The notes beneath the pieces were generated by a model. The model did no database searches, was not told the DNA's origin, and saw nothing but the letters and a program-made list of their open reading frames with translations. From positions 1 through 64,000 of the forward strand of contig CBDATZ010000054.1 in the NCBI GenBank assembly GCA_965199845.1: a stretch of DNA of 64,000 nucleotides, given 5' to 3'. Position 1 is the first letter of the stretch; every line of letters starts with the position of its first letter. Made by a program: the position numbers and the translations under genes. Shown here piece after piece: positions 9,220 through 18,067 of the stretch. Source of the stretch: Ilyomonas sp965199845 (GTDB taxonomy: Bacteria; Bacteroidota; Bacteroidia; Chitinophagales; Chitinophagaceae).

Positions 9220-10040
9220 ATATAAAAACATTGGGCTTGCATGTAGTTGCAGGAAGAGATTTTTCCGCAGCGATGAAAACGGATGCAAGCCATGCTTTCA
9301 TCATTAACGAAACCGCCGTAAAGCAATTAGGTTTTGGAACACCGGACCAAGCAATTGGAAAAAATCTAGCCTGGCATCCATGGAATGCGTCAAATCCGGA
9401 TTCTTTAAAGACAGGAAAGATAATTGGTGTGGTAAAAGATTTCAACTATAAAAGTTTGTATAATAAAGTTGAAACGACAGTGTTGCAAATTTATCCTGAA
9501 GCTGCCTGGCAGGTTGCCGTTAAAATAAACGCAGGAGATATGTCGGAAACTATCAATTCAGTTAAAAAAACGTGGGATGATTTTTCTCCGAATTACCCGA
9601 TAGAATATAAGTTTCTCGACGACAATTTTACGCAGCTTTATAACGCAGAAGATAAGCTAAAATCATTGCTTTTTACATTTACTGTAATAGCCGTTTTTGT
9701 AAGTTGTCTTGGTTTGTTTGGTCTTTCGGCGTATGCAGCAAAACGCAGGCAAAAAGAAGTTGCCATAAGAAAAATATTGGGCGCAAACACAAAAGGATTA
9801 GTACTGCTTTTATCAAAAGATTTTACAAGCCTGGTTGTTGCATCGTTACTTATTGCATCACCGGTGGCATGGTATTTTACAAACAAATGGCTCGAAAATT
9901 TTGCTTATAGAATTAATATAAGCTGGTGGATATTTGTAATTACAGCTATCATCTCATTAAGTATTGCTTTTGTAACGTTAAGTTTCCAATCTATTAAAGC
10001 AGCCATGTCAAATCCGGTAAAGTATTTAAGAATCGAATAG
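9220..10040 (+). pseudogene. MacB/FtsX-type ABC permease, 3' part (split by IS982 element)
   Basis: C-terminal third of the split permease: the end of the periplasmic domain (LHVVAGRDFS, INETAVKQLG), then three membrane segments with the second FtsX signature (AAKRRQKEVAIRKILGA) and the usual end NPVKYLRIE. The first in-frame start is a TTG at 9231, so the fragment could be translated alone but would lack the periplasmic domain and half of the membrane segments. It is continuous with 6598-8203 once the insertion is removed. Confidence 0.92.
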
Positions 10041-10077
10041 ATAATTGTAAAAAATATTTATAAGCTAAAACTTACAA

Positions 10078-10325
10078 ATGATGTTTAAAAATTATTTTAA
10101 AATAGGCCTGAAAAATATTATCCGTAATAAAAAATATGCTTTCATTAATATCACTGGGCTTACTATTGGCATTGCGGCTTCTTTGTTGTTGTTATTGTAG
10201 TGAAGTATGAATTAAGCTATGATACTTTTCAACCAAACTATAACCGCATTTACCGTGTGGCATCTCAGCTTAAAAATGGTGAAGGAACAAGTTACAACGA
10301 AGGCTTGCCTTTTCCTGCTTATGAC
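10078..10325 (+). pseudogene. Second FtsX-type permease, frameshifted N-terminal stub
   Basis: Starts with MMFKNYFKIGLKNIIRNKKYAFINITGLTIGIA, the standard N-terminus of these permeases, and hits TAG at codon 41 (10198). The next frame continues the family sequence (VVKYELSYDTFQPNYNRIYRVA), so a one-base shift lies in the GTT-rich stretch near 10185. Homology ends about 10325, where repeat-like sequence takes over, so the rest of the gene was replaced or deleted. It follows the first permease by 37 bp, the usual tandem arrangement. Confidence 0.82.
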
Positions 10326-10340
10326 TGTTAGATTCCGTAT

Positions 10341-10446
10341 CAGAGATCATCCAATTCCGATGCCGATTGACAAAAAAGCCTCTGCTAATCAATCATTTTG
10401 CTGCTCAGAGATTGACGGAATAAGGTGATCAAGCCTACCGAAATTT
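10341..10446 (+). repeat. 106-bp repeat, copy A
   Basis: Aligns without gaps to 17893-17998 with 79 of 106 identical bases (counted by eye). The best blocks are caatcattt, aataaggtgatca and the cagagatca start. It lies between the permease stub and the IS3-type transposase. No ORF fits both copies; it may be the end of an unrecognised insertion sequence or a small non-autonomous element. Confidence 0.65.
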
Positions 10447-10449
10447 CCA

Positions 10450-11336
10450 ATGAGGGAGCGCTACCAGTTTATTGAGACACAAGCGGGACAATACAAGGCA
10501 CAGATGCTATGCCGGGTGCTTCAGGTAAGCCGCAGTGCTTACTACCACTGGAAGCAGCAGAAAAGAAGCAGCCTTGCTGACCAAAAGAAAAAAGAAATGG
10601 AGCAACCTATTGTTGATATTTTTCAGGAGCACCGCAGGCGCTATGGTACGCGCAGGATAGTGGCGGAACTGAAAGCAGCAGAGGTAAAGACAAGCCGGTA
10701 CAAAGTTCGTAAAGTGCTGACAGAGAACGGGTTGAAAGCTATCCAGCTCCGCAGCTTTGTGCCCCGTACAACTGACAGCCGTCATCCTTACCCATTAGCC
10801 CCAACCTACTTTTGGAAAGAGAGGCGGCACAAAGACCGGATGAAGTATGGGCAGGCGACATCACTTATATCCCGCTGGCAGGTGGCAGCTTTCTTTACCT
10901 GGCAGTGTGGATGGATTTATATTCCCGGAAGATCATCGGCTGGCAGTTAGACAGTCACATGAAAGAAGCGCTGGTGGTAACAGCTTTCAAAAAAGCACTG
11001 TTGAGCCGCCGTAGCGATGCAAAAGGATTGATTGTTCATACTGACCGTGGCGGTCAGTATGCGGGCAACGGGCTCCGGGAACTGATTGCATCGGGGCAGA
11101 TGTTGCAGAGTATGAGCCGGTCGGATAACCCGTATGACAATGCCTTTATGGAGTCCTGCTTCAGCCGCTTCAAAACAGAGCTGTTGCAGGATGGCGCTTT
11201 TGACAACAGGGCAGATGCCCAAACGGAAATCTTTGAGTATATAGAGATGTATTACAACACAAAACGAAGGCACTCATCTCTCGGTTATCAATGCCCCAAT
11301 GACTTTGAAAAGAACTACTATTTTTACAAAACCTAA
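10450..11336 (+). pseudogene. IS3-type transposase OrfB, frameshifted
   Basis: Two overlapping frames give one OrfB. The first (10450 on) carries an HTH_21-like region (HRRRYGTRRIVAEL). The second, to 11336, carries the rve integrase core: Asp in WAGDITYI, Asp in IVHTDRGGQY, Glu in NAFMESCFSRFK, and the end RRHSSLGYQCP. The switch is near 10803, where one A seems lost from a CCAAAC context. No OrfA and no left terminal repeat is present, so the copy is truncated on its left as well as frameshifted. A right end is visible to 11368. Confidence 0.88.
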
Positions 11337-11342
11337 GCAATT

Positions 11343-11368
11343 TCTCTGTCCGGCAGAATCGACACACC
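11343..11368 (+). repeat. Right end of the IS3-type element
   Basis: Sequence just after the transposase ends in ...aatcgacacacctca, with the terminal CA expected of IS3-family right ends. Its last 15 bases are the exact reverse complement of 13730-13744. No matching left end exists upstream of the transposase. Confidence 0.55.
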
Positions 11369-11630
11369 TCAAAGGCAAAAGAAGACGAGCAGCGATATGT
11401 ATAGCCGCAGGCAGAAAGAATGTTGTACTAGCTCCACATGATAGTTGTGCTTAAAGACAGAAAGCGAAGTACTTAACGGGTAAGGCATAACTTTAGTATC
11501 TTACAAAATCAGATCTTAGGTATAACCATTGATTTCGCTTTTTATAACCAGTGAAAATACCATTCTCTTTTGTACGTAAACAACAAACCGGGAACAACTA
11601 TTTTTATAGCATTTGTATAATTCTCAGCAC

Positions 11631-12356
11631 ATGAACATTACAACCATAGCCATTATCAGTATTGTCGTTGCAATCGTTTGCTCCCTCATCATACTCACCG
11701 ATATCGTCAGGCATCCCCAGTCCATGAAAATCATGAATATCGTGTGGCCGGTAACTGCCCTCTATTCGGGTCCCTTAGGGTTGCTGGCTTATTATACAAT
11801 CGGTCGAAAAGGAAGCGCAGGTAAAATGATGCATCACAACAAGATGAATCATGGAGAAATGAAAGGCATGGATATGCCCATGAACAAAGACATAAACATG
11901 CACACCAAAAAGCCGTTCTGGCAAAGCGTGTTGATAGGCGCGCTCCACTGCGGCAGCGGGTGTACCATCGGCGATATAATTGCGGAAACCTTCCTCCTTG
12001 CCGTACCCGTTACGCTGTTTGGCAGCAAGCTATACGGTGGCTGGCTCATCGATTATATCATTGCGTTTGTCATCGGCATCGTGTTCCAGTATTTCGCTAT
12101 CCAGCCAATGAAACATCTTGCCCCGAAAGAAGCCGTTATCGCGGCGCTAAAAGCTGATACACTTTCCTTAACGTTCTGGCAAATAGGTATGTATGGCTGG
12201 ATGGCAATCAGCATCTTTCTCATCTTTCATCATTCGCTGGAGGCGTCCGATCCTGTCTTTTGGTTTATGATGCAGATCGCCATGATCTTAGGCTTCCTCA
12301 CGGCTTACCCCATTAACTGGTGGCTGCTGAAGAAAGGAATTAAAGAGACAATGTGA
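11631..12356 (+). CDS. DUF4396 integral membrane protein with His/Met-rich loop
   Basis: Membrane protein of 241 residues with about six or seven hydrophobic segments (near residues 4-25, 32-52, 115-140, 142-165, 185-205, 212-232). It resembles DUF4396 proteins: HCGSGCTIGDIIAE and an FQYFAI segment are characteristic. A loop around residues 67-97 is packed with Met and His (MMHHNKMNHGEMKGMDM), which suggests copper or other soft-metal binding; this is inference. The ATG at 11631 is chosen over a TTG at 11613. It is an intact gene amid mobile remnants, so it may have arrived by transfer. Confidence 0.82.
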   Translation: MNITTIAIISIVVAIVCSLIILTDIVRHPQSMKIMNIVWPVTALYSGPLGLLAYYTIGRKGSAGKMMHHNKMNHGEMKGMDMPMNKDINMHTKKPFWQSVLIGALHCGSGCTIGDIIAETFLLAVPVTLFGSKLYGGWLIDYIIAFVIGIVFQYFAIQPMKHLAPKEAVIAALKADTLSLTFWQIGMYGWMAISIFLIFHHSLEASDPVFWFMMQIAMILGFLTAYPINWWLLKKGIKETM

Positions 12357-12559
12357 TGGGGGGAAAAAGCCGCAACATCACCCTAATGTCACGCCTTCCA
12401 TCTTATACTTTTCTGCTCATTATCCACAAGCAGGTAAGGTAAACCCTAAAACGACCATTTTATTGTTAAGCCTAGCTGTACTGTTCTGATACACCAATAA
12501 TTGGGTAAAGAGAATCATGATAAGCCTAGTACGATGCAACGTACGGGTTACCCAACCCT

Positions 12560-12991
12560 CTAAAAATGGTTGGTGTGAGGCACAGCTATTCCCATCGGGT
12601 GAGGAATATCCACCTGGTCTTCCGCCGTAATAAACACCACCTCAGGCTTAAAAGGCGACACAGTTTCCAGCGAAGCTTTTCTCGTATCCGAAAACCAGCC
12701 GGTAGAGCTTTTCAACTGTCCCAGGTTCTTTACCACATCGTGCTCTGTTTGCGCCCATACAACATAATATTCTTTGGAAGGCTGCAGTCTCTTTGGGTCT
12801 GCTAGGTGCTCTACATGCAATTCTATCTTGTAGTTGTCGTTGCCATCTTTTTTAATTTTCACTTGCCCTTCTGCCGCCGGTACTACAGTTGAAGTAGCAA
12901 ACGCTGCCTTTGTCGCGCACGACGAAAAAGCAACCATTCCGCAAAGCAATGGGGCAACGAAATAAACAGTCACCATGTTCCGGTTGGTCAT
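12560..12991 (-). CDS. Predicted lipoprotein of unknown function
   Basis: Protein of about 143 residues (start MTNRNMVTVYF at 12991; an upstream ATG at 13042 gives 160). A hydrophobic signal ends in a lipobox (MVAFSSCAT). The mature part has a beta-rich look, with IKKDGNDNYKIELHVEHL and EYYVVWAQTEHDVVKNLGQL. The YYVVWAQT-like stretch recalls RskA-type anti-sigma C-terminal domains and Bacteroidota secreted proteins, but no family is assigned. It converges on the DUF4396 gene, 203 bp apart. Confidence 0.65.
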   Translation of the reverse strand: MTNRNMVTVYFVAPLLCGMVAFSSCATKAAFATSTVVPAAEGQVKIKKDGNDNYKIELHVEHLADPKRLQPSKEYYVVWAQTEHDVVKNLGQLKSSTGWFSDTRKASLETVSPFKPEVVFITAEDQVDIPHPMGIAVPHTNHF

Positions 12992-13321
12992 TCTCATATT
13001 CTCTTGAAATTTTCTCATGTTTTGTTTGTGTTCTCCATACAAATGAAGCTCTATACCTTTAAAAAATAAAAGTATTTTTATGACTATGTAGCTTGAAAAT
13101 AATTACCGCTATCGATAAAATTCCGTTGTTAAATAAAGTGTGCTGCAAGGTATTGACAACGACTTTCTAAAACTTACAAAATTCTTTCCGAAACTTACAT
13201 AACTCCCATCTCTCTGCTGTTATGGCTCCTTCCGGCAAAACACCAATACGACAAACCACAAATGAAGGAGTAAATAGCATCAGTTATAATAGAGACAACC
13301 ATTCACTTGTTAGCTTACTTT

Positions 13322-13566
13322 ATGTCAGCAATTACTTCCAGGTCAGCTAACGTAAACACAGCAGGAGTATTCGAAGATGGCAATTGTGTTTTGCACAAAC
13401 CGATCACAATGTCTTCGATCTTAACATTGGCTTTCCGATTTTCCGTTTTGAAGAGGGAAAGATGATAGCGCATTGGGGTAATGTGCAGGAAACACCTGCA
13501 AAACGGAATCGCGGCGGATACATCGTAATTGATGATATTACCGAGGCAAAAGACGTTTGGCAATAA
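13322..13566 (+). pseudogene. SnoaL-like/NTF2-fold protein remnant
   Basis: Two frames joined near 13387 read VFEDGNCVL then AQTDHNVFDLNIG, followed by FRFEEGKMIAHWGNVQETP. The F(R)FE(x)GK(x)xxHW block is the hallmark of SnoaL-like polyketide-cyclase/NTF2 proteins. One base (probably G) is missing at the join and the N-terminal part is absent, so this is a truncated relic. Confidence 0.55.
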
Positions 13567-13569
13567 CAC

Positions 13570-13720
13570 CCTGACGATGCCAAAGCTTTCAGCGACCCTT
13601 ACACACTACGTATCGGGAAAGTGCCTTGCCATCATCCTGCCGGAAGGAAAGGGAACCATTTGGGTAAAAGCAGAGGTGGAAGGGATGGAGAAAAGTGAGA
13701 TTTTGCTTAAAGCGAAATAA
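13570..13720 (+). pseudogene. GH2 beta-galactosidase C-terminal scrap
   Basis: A 50-residue tail in two frames (DDAKAFSDPYTLR, then GKCLAIILPEGKGTIWVKAE) that resembles the C-terminal Ig-like end of Bacteroidota GH2 beta-galactosidases. One frameshift lies near 13612. Nothing of the catalytic part is present. The family call is tentative because the piece is short. Confidence 0.4.
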
Positions 13721-13729
13721 AAAAACTGA

Positions 13730-13744
13730 GGTGTGTCGATTTAT
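13730..13744 (+). repeat. 15-bp copy of the IS3-type element end
   Basis: tgaggtgtgtcgatt, exact reverse complement of 11354-11368 and beginning with the TG expected of an IS3-family left end. It abuts the IS4-type relic directly. Confidence 0.5.
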
Positions 13745-14248
13745 GTCAGGGAAACTTCCCTGTATGCGGATGCAATAGAATGGGTGCTGCTCACCGATTT
13801 GCCGGCAGACACACTTTAAGATGCTATGACAGCCTGCCGGTATTATTCACTCAGATGGAAGATAGAGCGCTTTCACTACGTACTCAAATGCGCACTGCTG
13901 ATAGAGCAGTTACAGATCAGCGGTTTTGAGTGACTTGCTAATGTATTGCAACTGTATTCTCTCATCGCCTGGCATCTGCTGTAGCTGCAGTATTTAGCAA
14001 GAAAAGAAGGCGAAAAGGAAGCCACCCTGTACATTTACGGGTAAACTATAGAAGTGGTACAGAACGTAAGCAACCGAAGCGTAAAAACAGTCAAAGATTT
14101 TGTGGTGGCAGTAGCGGTGTTAGGCGGCTTTATGGCAAGCAAAAAGCAGCTTCTGCCCGTCGAAAAAACATTGTGGCAGGGGCTCAGACAACTTCATGCC
14201 ATTACAACCGGCTTCCGCGCCGCCAAACAAAAATATGGGACAGGTTAA
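13742..14248 (+). pseudogene. IS4/Tn5-type transposase C-terminal relic
   Basis: One frame runs over 168 codons with four internal stops (TAA, TGA, TAG, TAA) and no frameshift. It reads AIEWVLLTDLPADT, RWKIERFHYVLKCALLIEQLQ, LYSLIAWHLL and TLWQGLRQLHAITTGFRAAKQ, matching the C-terminal half of Tn5-like IS4 transposases (the YREK-like Glu region and the dimerization tail). The N-terminal half is absent. All four stops are explained by C-to-T changes (CAA, CGA, CAG, CAA). Confidence 0.75.
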
Positions 14249-14441
14249 GGGGGCAAACTTCACCAAGTCCTCTATGTAACACTTCGCTGAATTGGGATAT
14301 ACGGTGCCGGAACCGGAATCAAATATCACGAAAGTATAACGCTTTTAATACTAATTATACTTAAATTGTACTTTATTGATATAGGTAAATTTATATTGTT
14401 TCTATTAATGAGTTTTGTGTCTTAACAAACTTAAAATTACT

Positions 14442-15674
14442 ATGAAAACTCCTTCTGCAGAAACCCCTTTTTCGCGCAATTACTTCCCCGCTATGAAAAT
14501 GTCTCTCCGCAAACTTACCGTTGCAGCTGGCTGTTTACTCAGTCTGCTTTTCGTTCTCGCAAGCTGTCAAAAATCTGAGATAGCCGAACATAACGCAGAT
14601 TTGAACACAGCTCAAACGCTTAACCGGCTGGAAGCAAACAATAACGGGATAAAAGAATTGTTCATTAAAAGTGCAATCAATATCAACGTTAAAAAAGGAG
14701 ATATTACAATGCCTCTCTTTAAAGGGCAGCATGACGGACAAACCGTTTGGTACATTGTGACTGAATCATCGGATAAAAAAATGGCCGAGAGTCTGGGAGT
14801 TAACTTTGCTCCTAAATTAGCCAACGCGTTAGGAACCGCAGCTGTTCAGCATGTACGGATACTACATGCACAAACCGGCAAACTGATGCCTGAGGAAGCA
14901 GACATCAAATCTCAAAATGCACTACTTGATTTTGAAGGTACCGTAGATTTTAGCCGGGAGCGTACTGTTGTGCCAGGTCCTGCCGGGTTTCCGCCTGCAT
15001 CCTATCATGCCGGCGCAGCGGGCGATGCTAAATATAGCCCGCTGGTAACGACCGGAAACGGAATTGTGTATAACGCATCACAGGTAGCCAATGCCTCGGG
15101 ACAGCATGATGCTATTATGAACATTAACTTCAATAAACGTCAGGTGACCCTGGATCAGTTCAATGGCTTTTACAACGGAAAAAAAATCCTGTATCTCCAT
15201 CAGGAATCTTCGAGTGAAATGGTAGCTGCCATAGAAGGTTCTACCTGGGCGCCGAACCTGGATGCGGCTCCGGGATTAGCCTCTGACGATGAGGAAACTT
15301 CGGCACGTGAGGCTATTATTCCGGTTGTTAACGGAGAGCTTGGTGTAAACAATCCAGAGCGTCAGGGTCTTCAATCAGCGTTATTTGGAGAAGGTGATCC
15401 GCTTAATATCATTCAGGAAGAACCGGGCGATAAAAAGTATAGCCCGGTGTGGGACCTTCACCTAGTTGTATGGACTGATGCGGCGATAAACGCTGGTAAG
15501 CGTACGCTGCTTACTGATGCAGGCAAAATTGCAAATAATTTTCAGAAAGGCTTGTTAGTCAGCGGCACTCCCAATAGTGGTGTTGCTAATCCCAGCCTTA
15601 AAGGGTTGGTTGCGCTTGGCGCCATCTCAATGTGCCCTGTGTCATCGCTTCTGGGAAACGCCGACATAAAATAA
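14442..15674 (+). CDS. Predicted lipoprotein with an internal duplication
   Basis: Protein of 410 residues from ATG 14442 (an in-frame TTG at 14415 is less likely; a later ATG at codon 18 or 20 would also keep the signal). Lipobox Cys42 (FVLASCQK). After it, two related segments of about 130 residues follow each other: about 87-220 (DGQTVWYIVTESSDKKMAE, NFAPKLANAL, DAKYSPLV) and 235-365 (NGKKILYLHQESSSEMVAA, WAPNLDAAPG, DKKYSPVW). No named family is recognised. It is intact, flanked by pseudogenes, and closed by a hairpin at 15713-15741. Confidence 0.75.
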   Translation: MKTPSAETPFSRNYFPAMKMSLRKLTVAAGCLLSLLFVLASCQKSEIAEHNADLNTAQTLNRLEANNNGIKELFIKSAININVKKGDITMPLFKGQHDGQTVWYIVTESSDKKMAESLGVNFAPKLANALGTAAVQHVRILHAQTGKLMPEEADIKSQNALLDFEGTVDFSRERTVVPGPAGFPPASYHAGAAGDAKYSPLVTTGNGIVYNASQVANASGQHDAIMNINFNKRQVTLDQFNGFYNGKKILYLHQESSSEMVAAIEGSTWAPNLDAAPGLASDDEETSAREAIIPVVNGELGVNNPERQGLQSALFGEGDPLNIIQEEPGDKKYSPVWDLHLVVWTDAAINAGKRTLLTDAGKIANNFQKGLLVSGTPNSGVANPSLKGLVALGAISMCPVSSLLGNADIK

Positions 15675-15712
15675 TATTGAGTATTTGCAATTGCTAACAT
15701 ATAATTTTAAAG

Positions 15713-15741
15713 AAGCCGTCTCATAATTCATGGGGCGGTTT
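15713..15741 (+). terminator. Hairpin terminator after the duplicated-domain lipoprotein
   Basis: aagccgtctcat and atggggcggttt pair over 12 positions (three wobbles) around a 5-nt loop, followed by a T-rich stretch. Confidence 0.55.
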
Positions 15742-15820
15742 GTTATTTGTGACAACGATTTCTTATCTGTCAGAGAAAATGCCTTAACTGTTGGGAAGAA
15801 AAGTTAAACTTATAAATGCA

Positions 15821-15950
15821 TCATTGCGAGTTACGAAGCAGTCTGCGGACATCATACAATCAGCTTCATCGGTAGTAATCAGATTTCTTTATACAACACA
15901 GATTGCGGAGAAGAAGACCTGCTTTGTCGCTTCTTTCGCCGTTCGGAAAA
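15821..15950. repeat. REP-like imperfect palindrome
   Basis: The left arm (cattgcgagttacgaagcag) pairs imperfectly with a right arm around 15914-15938 (agacctgctttgtcgc). The left arm resembles the widespread interspersed palindrome cattgcgaggaacgaagcaat found in many bacteria. Both arms are degenerate. Any ORF through it is not credible. Confidence 0.4.
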
Positions 15951-16026
15951 TTGTGAAGAACCGGAGCAGTGATAATCATCAATTGATACAGTTTATGCAA
16001 TTGAAAACTGATGTAAAATCAATCGT

Positions 16027-16297
16027 TTGCTATTTAAGCAGAAAAAGATGCTTGTTAATTTTATGAAACACGTTAAGGTTGCGATCTACGCGGAATGATA
16101 AGCCTGCATTGAATTTGGTAAGCTCGTTATTGTTAAACGGAACTGCAACCCCGAATACACTGGTTTCTATTCTTTGTGTTAATAAAACGCTGTTATAGCT
16201 GTACAAATTCAGCTTGTCGTTGTTTATGGTAATGCCAAACCAGCTGGCTGCATTCAGGTACAAATGACCCGCTACGTTACAATCAATATTGGCTTGC
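16027..16297 (-). pseudogene. Outer-membrane protein C-terminal relic
   Basis: A minus-strand frame of about 90 residues with alternating polar/hydrophobic strands (LYLNAASWFGITI, LLTQRIETSVFGVAVPF, KFNAGLSFRV) like the last strands of an outer-membrane barrel. The upstream part is replaced at about 16298 by the GH15 relic on the other strand. Family unknown. Confidence 0.4.
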
Positions 16298-17070
16298 AGA
16301 GTTGCCTGCCTGTCTATCCCGTGGAGAGAATCGAAAGGTGATAAGGATAAAGGCGGCTATCATTTGGTATGGCCAAGAGACCTCGTAAAGTGCAGGTGGC
16401 TTTTTTGCTTTAAAAACAAAAGACGATGCACTACGCATTGTAAACTATTTGATGACAACATAAAACGCCGATGGCAGCTGGCCGCAGAACATGTGGCTGG
16501 AAGGCACGCCGCACTGGAAGGGCAAACAGATGGATCAAACGGCTTTGCTCATGGTGCTGGTTGACCGTTGGAATAAAGACAAGGCAATGATAAAGACCGG
16601 ATGGACCGGTATTGGCCCATCATTAAAAAAGCCATTGCTTACTTAATAAAAAACGGTCCTTGCACACAGCATGACCGCTGGGAAGAAGAGCCTGAATTCA
16701 CGACCTTTACGCTGGCTGCTGAGGTAGAAGACTTGCTGGCAGCCGCAGATATTGCCGATGAAAACAAGCATGCTGAATTAGCACAATATTGCCGCGAAAC
16801 GGCTGACTACTGGAGCGATAACATTGAGCGCTGGACATATGTAACTGGCACGGAGATGGAGAAACAGAATGACGTAGATGTGGATTATATCCGACTAAAT
16901 TCGGACCATAATACTGTCGCTAATGATTTGGGAGATAAAACCCTTAACTTAAAAATCATACCGTTGGCAAAGGAAAAACAAAGCTGCGGGAACCGGCTTG
17001 TGTAGATGCGCCGGCATTGGTGCGGTTTGGCTTGTGCGCGGCAGAAGACCTGAAGATATCGAACACCATT
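16298..17070 (+). pseudogene. GH15 glucoamylase-like relic, multiply broken
   Basis: Pieces in order: CLSIPWRESKGD and GGYHLVWPRDLVK (substrate-site motif), then in another frame ALKTKDDALRIVNYLMTT, stop, NADGSWPQNMWLEGTPHWKGKQMDQTA, then a further frame from 16595 with MDRYWPIIKKAIAYLIKNGP, RWEEEPEFTTFTLAAEVE and RLNSDHNTVANDLGD, and finally REPACVDAPALVRFGL. This is the catalytic (alpha/alpha)6 domain of a GH15 glucoamylase. Breaks are near 16393, 16462 (TAA, probably from CAA), 16592 and 16960. Both ends are missing. The gene is dead. Confidence 0.8.
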
Positions 17071-17189
17071 AAACTGCCAGAGGTAGATGATTTCTCAACC
17101 CTTGATCACACCTTCCGCAAGGTGTTAATCATTATAAACCTTGACAATCAATTATTTTGCTGGTTACTTCTCCATGAAATCAGTGGTTT

Positions 17190-17345
17190 AATTTAGCGAA
17201 ATCTACACTGGAAGATCATAACGTCACAGGCTACATCCCCAACTCCCTTCAGTACAAACCCTATCGGGAAGGCTTCAGGTATGATAAAGAGAAGGATTGC
17301 TATATCTGCTCAAGAGGCGTTCTGGAATTGCAACTCTCAATAAGA
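17190..17345 (+). pseudogene. IS1182-type transposase scrap
   Basis: About 50 residues (HNVTGYIPNSLQYKPYREG, YDKEKDCYICSRG) match the central Cys-containing region of IS1182-family transposases. No other part and no terminal repeats are visible. Confidence 0.55.
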
Positions 17346-17456
17346 ACATATGGGAGTTACATCGGTATGGTTACATCAGGTACATTTCTTCCTACAATCA
17401 TTTCTTAGTAAACCGGATTTTTATAAAGTGACGAATCATAAAACTTATAAGGAGGT

Positions 17457-17684
17457 ATGGAGTGGAAAAAAATAAAAGTGTGCAAGGGGGCAGCATCGGA
17501 TAAGATGTTATACCTTCTGCAAAAAGAGATACTGACCTTTGAAGAAGCCTGTCTGTACTTAGGCAGAAGTGCTTCCTCCATGTATAAGCTGACAAGCGGA
17601 AGACTCATTCCTTATTATCAGCCAAACGGTAAATTGATTTATTTTAAAAGAACAGAAGTGGATGAGTGGGCACTGCAGCATTAA
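17457..17684 (+). CDS. Excisionase-like HTH DNA-binding protein
   Basis: Small protein of 75 residues with a MerR/HTH_17-type helix-turn-helix: EILTFEEACLYLGRSASSMYKLTSGRLIPYYQPNGKLIYFKRTEVDEWAL. Such proteins are common in Bacteroidota integrative elements, where they act as excisionase or mobilization regulators. The start at 17457 has AGGAGG only a few bases ahead, unusually close; ATG 17505 is an alternative that keeps the domain. No integrase is nearby, so it is probably a leftover of a mobile element. Confidence 0.7.
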   Translation: MEWKKIKVCKGAASDKMLYLLQKEILTFEEACLYLGRSASSMYKLTSGRLIPYYQPNGKLIYFKRTEVDEWALQH

Positions 17685-18067
17685 AAGAAACACCCTGGAT
17701 GAAATAGATAAACAGAGTAAACAGGTAAGACTAAACCGAAATCATTCCTAGTAAAGGAAAGTGTATAAAAAAAGGCATGACATACCAATGAAAATGTATT
17801 TATCTGGTATGTATCAAAAATAAAAAAGAAGCTACGCGGTTAACATAACTTCTTGATTTTTATGTAGGCCACTTGGATGGAAATTTCGTGTACAGAGATC
17901 ACCTGATCCTGCTAACCTTTTACATAAACCCCTCTTGCAATCAATCATTTTACTGCGCAACGATTAACGAAATAAGGTGATCAGGTATACCAAAATTTAT
18001 AGTTCAGGAGCAGATTTCTCCAAATAGTAGCACATTCATGGTAATTCGTTTGGCTTTTAAACATAAT
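17685..18067. other. Spacer holding repeat copy B
   Basis: About 380 bp without a gene between the HTH gene and the GH146-like gene. It contains the 106-bp repeat copy B; the remainder shows no ORF or clear signal. Confidence 0.5.
17893..17998 (+). repeat. 106-bp repeat, copy B
   Basis: Ungapped match to 10341-10446 at about 75% identity. In this copy acctgatc (17901-17908) and gatcaggt (17979-17986) form inverted arms about 70 bp apart, which are degraded in copy A. Confidence 0.65.

Noticed and set aside
10219..10428. Plus-strand ORF of 69 residues
   Set aside because: Out of frame with the permease stub and continuing into repeat copy A; a chimera of two non-coding frames.
13315..13569. 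Minus-strand ORF of 84 residues
   Set aside because: Opposite strand of the SnoaL-like relic, which has clear family motifs on the plus strand.
15791..16066. Plus-strand ORF of 91 residues
   Set aside because: It reads through the REP-like palindrome and starts with TTG; no protein-like features.
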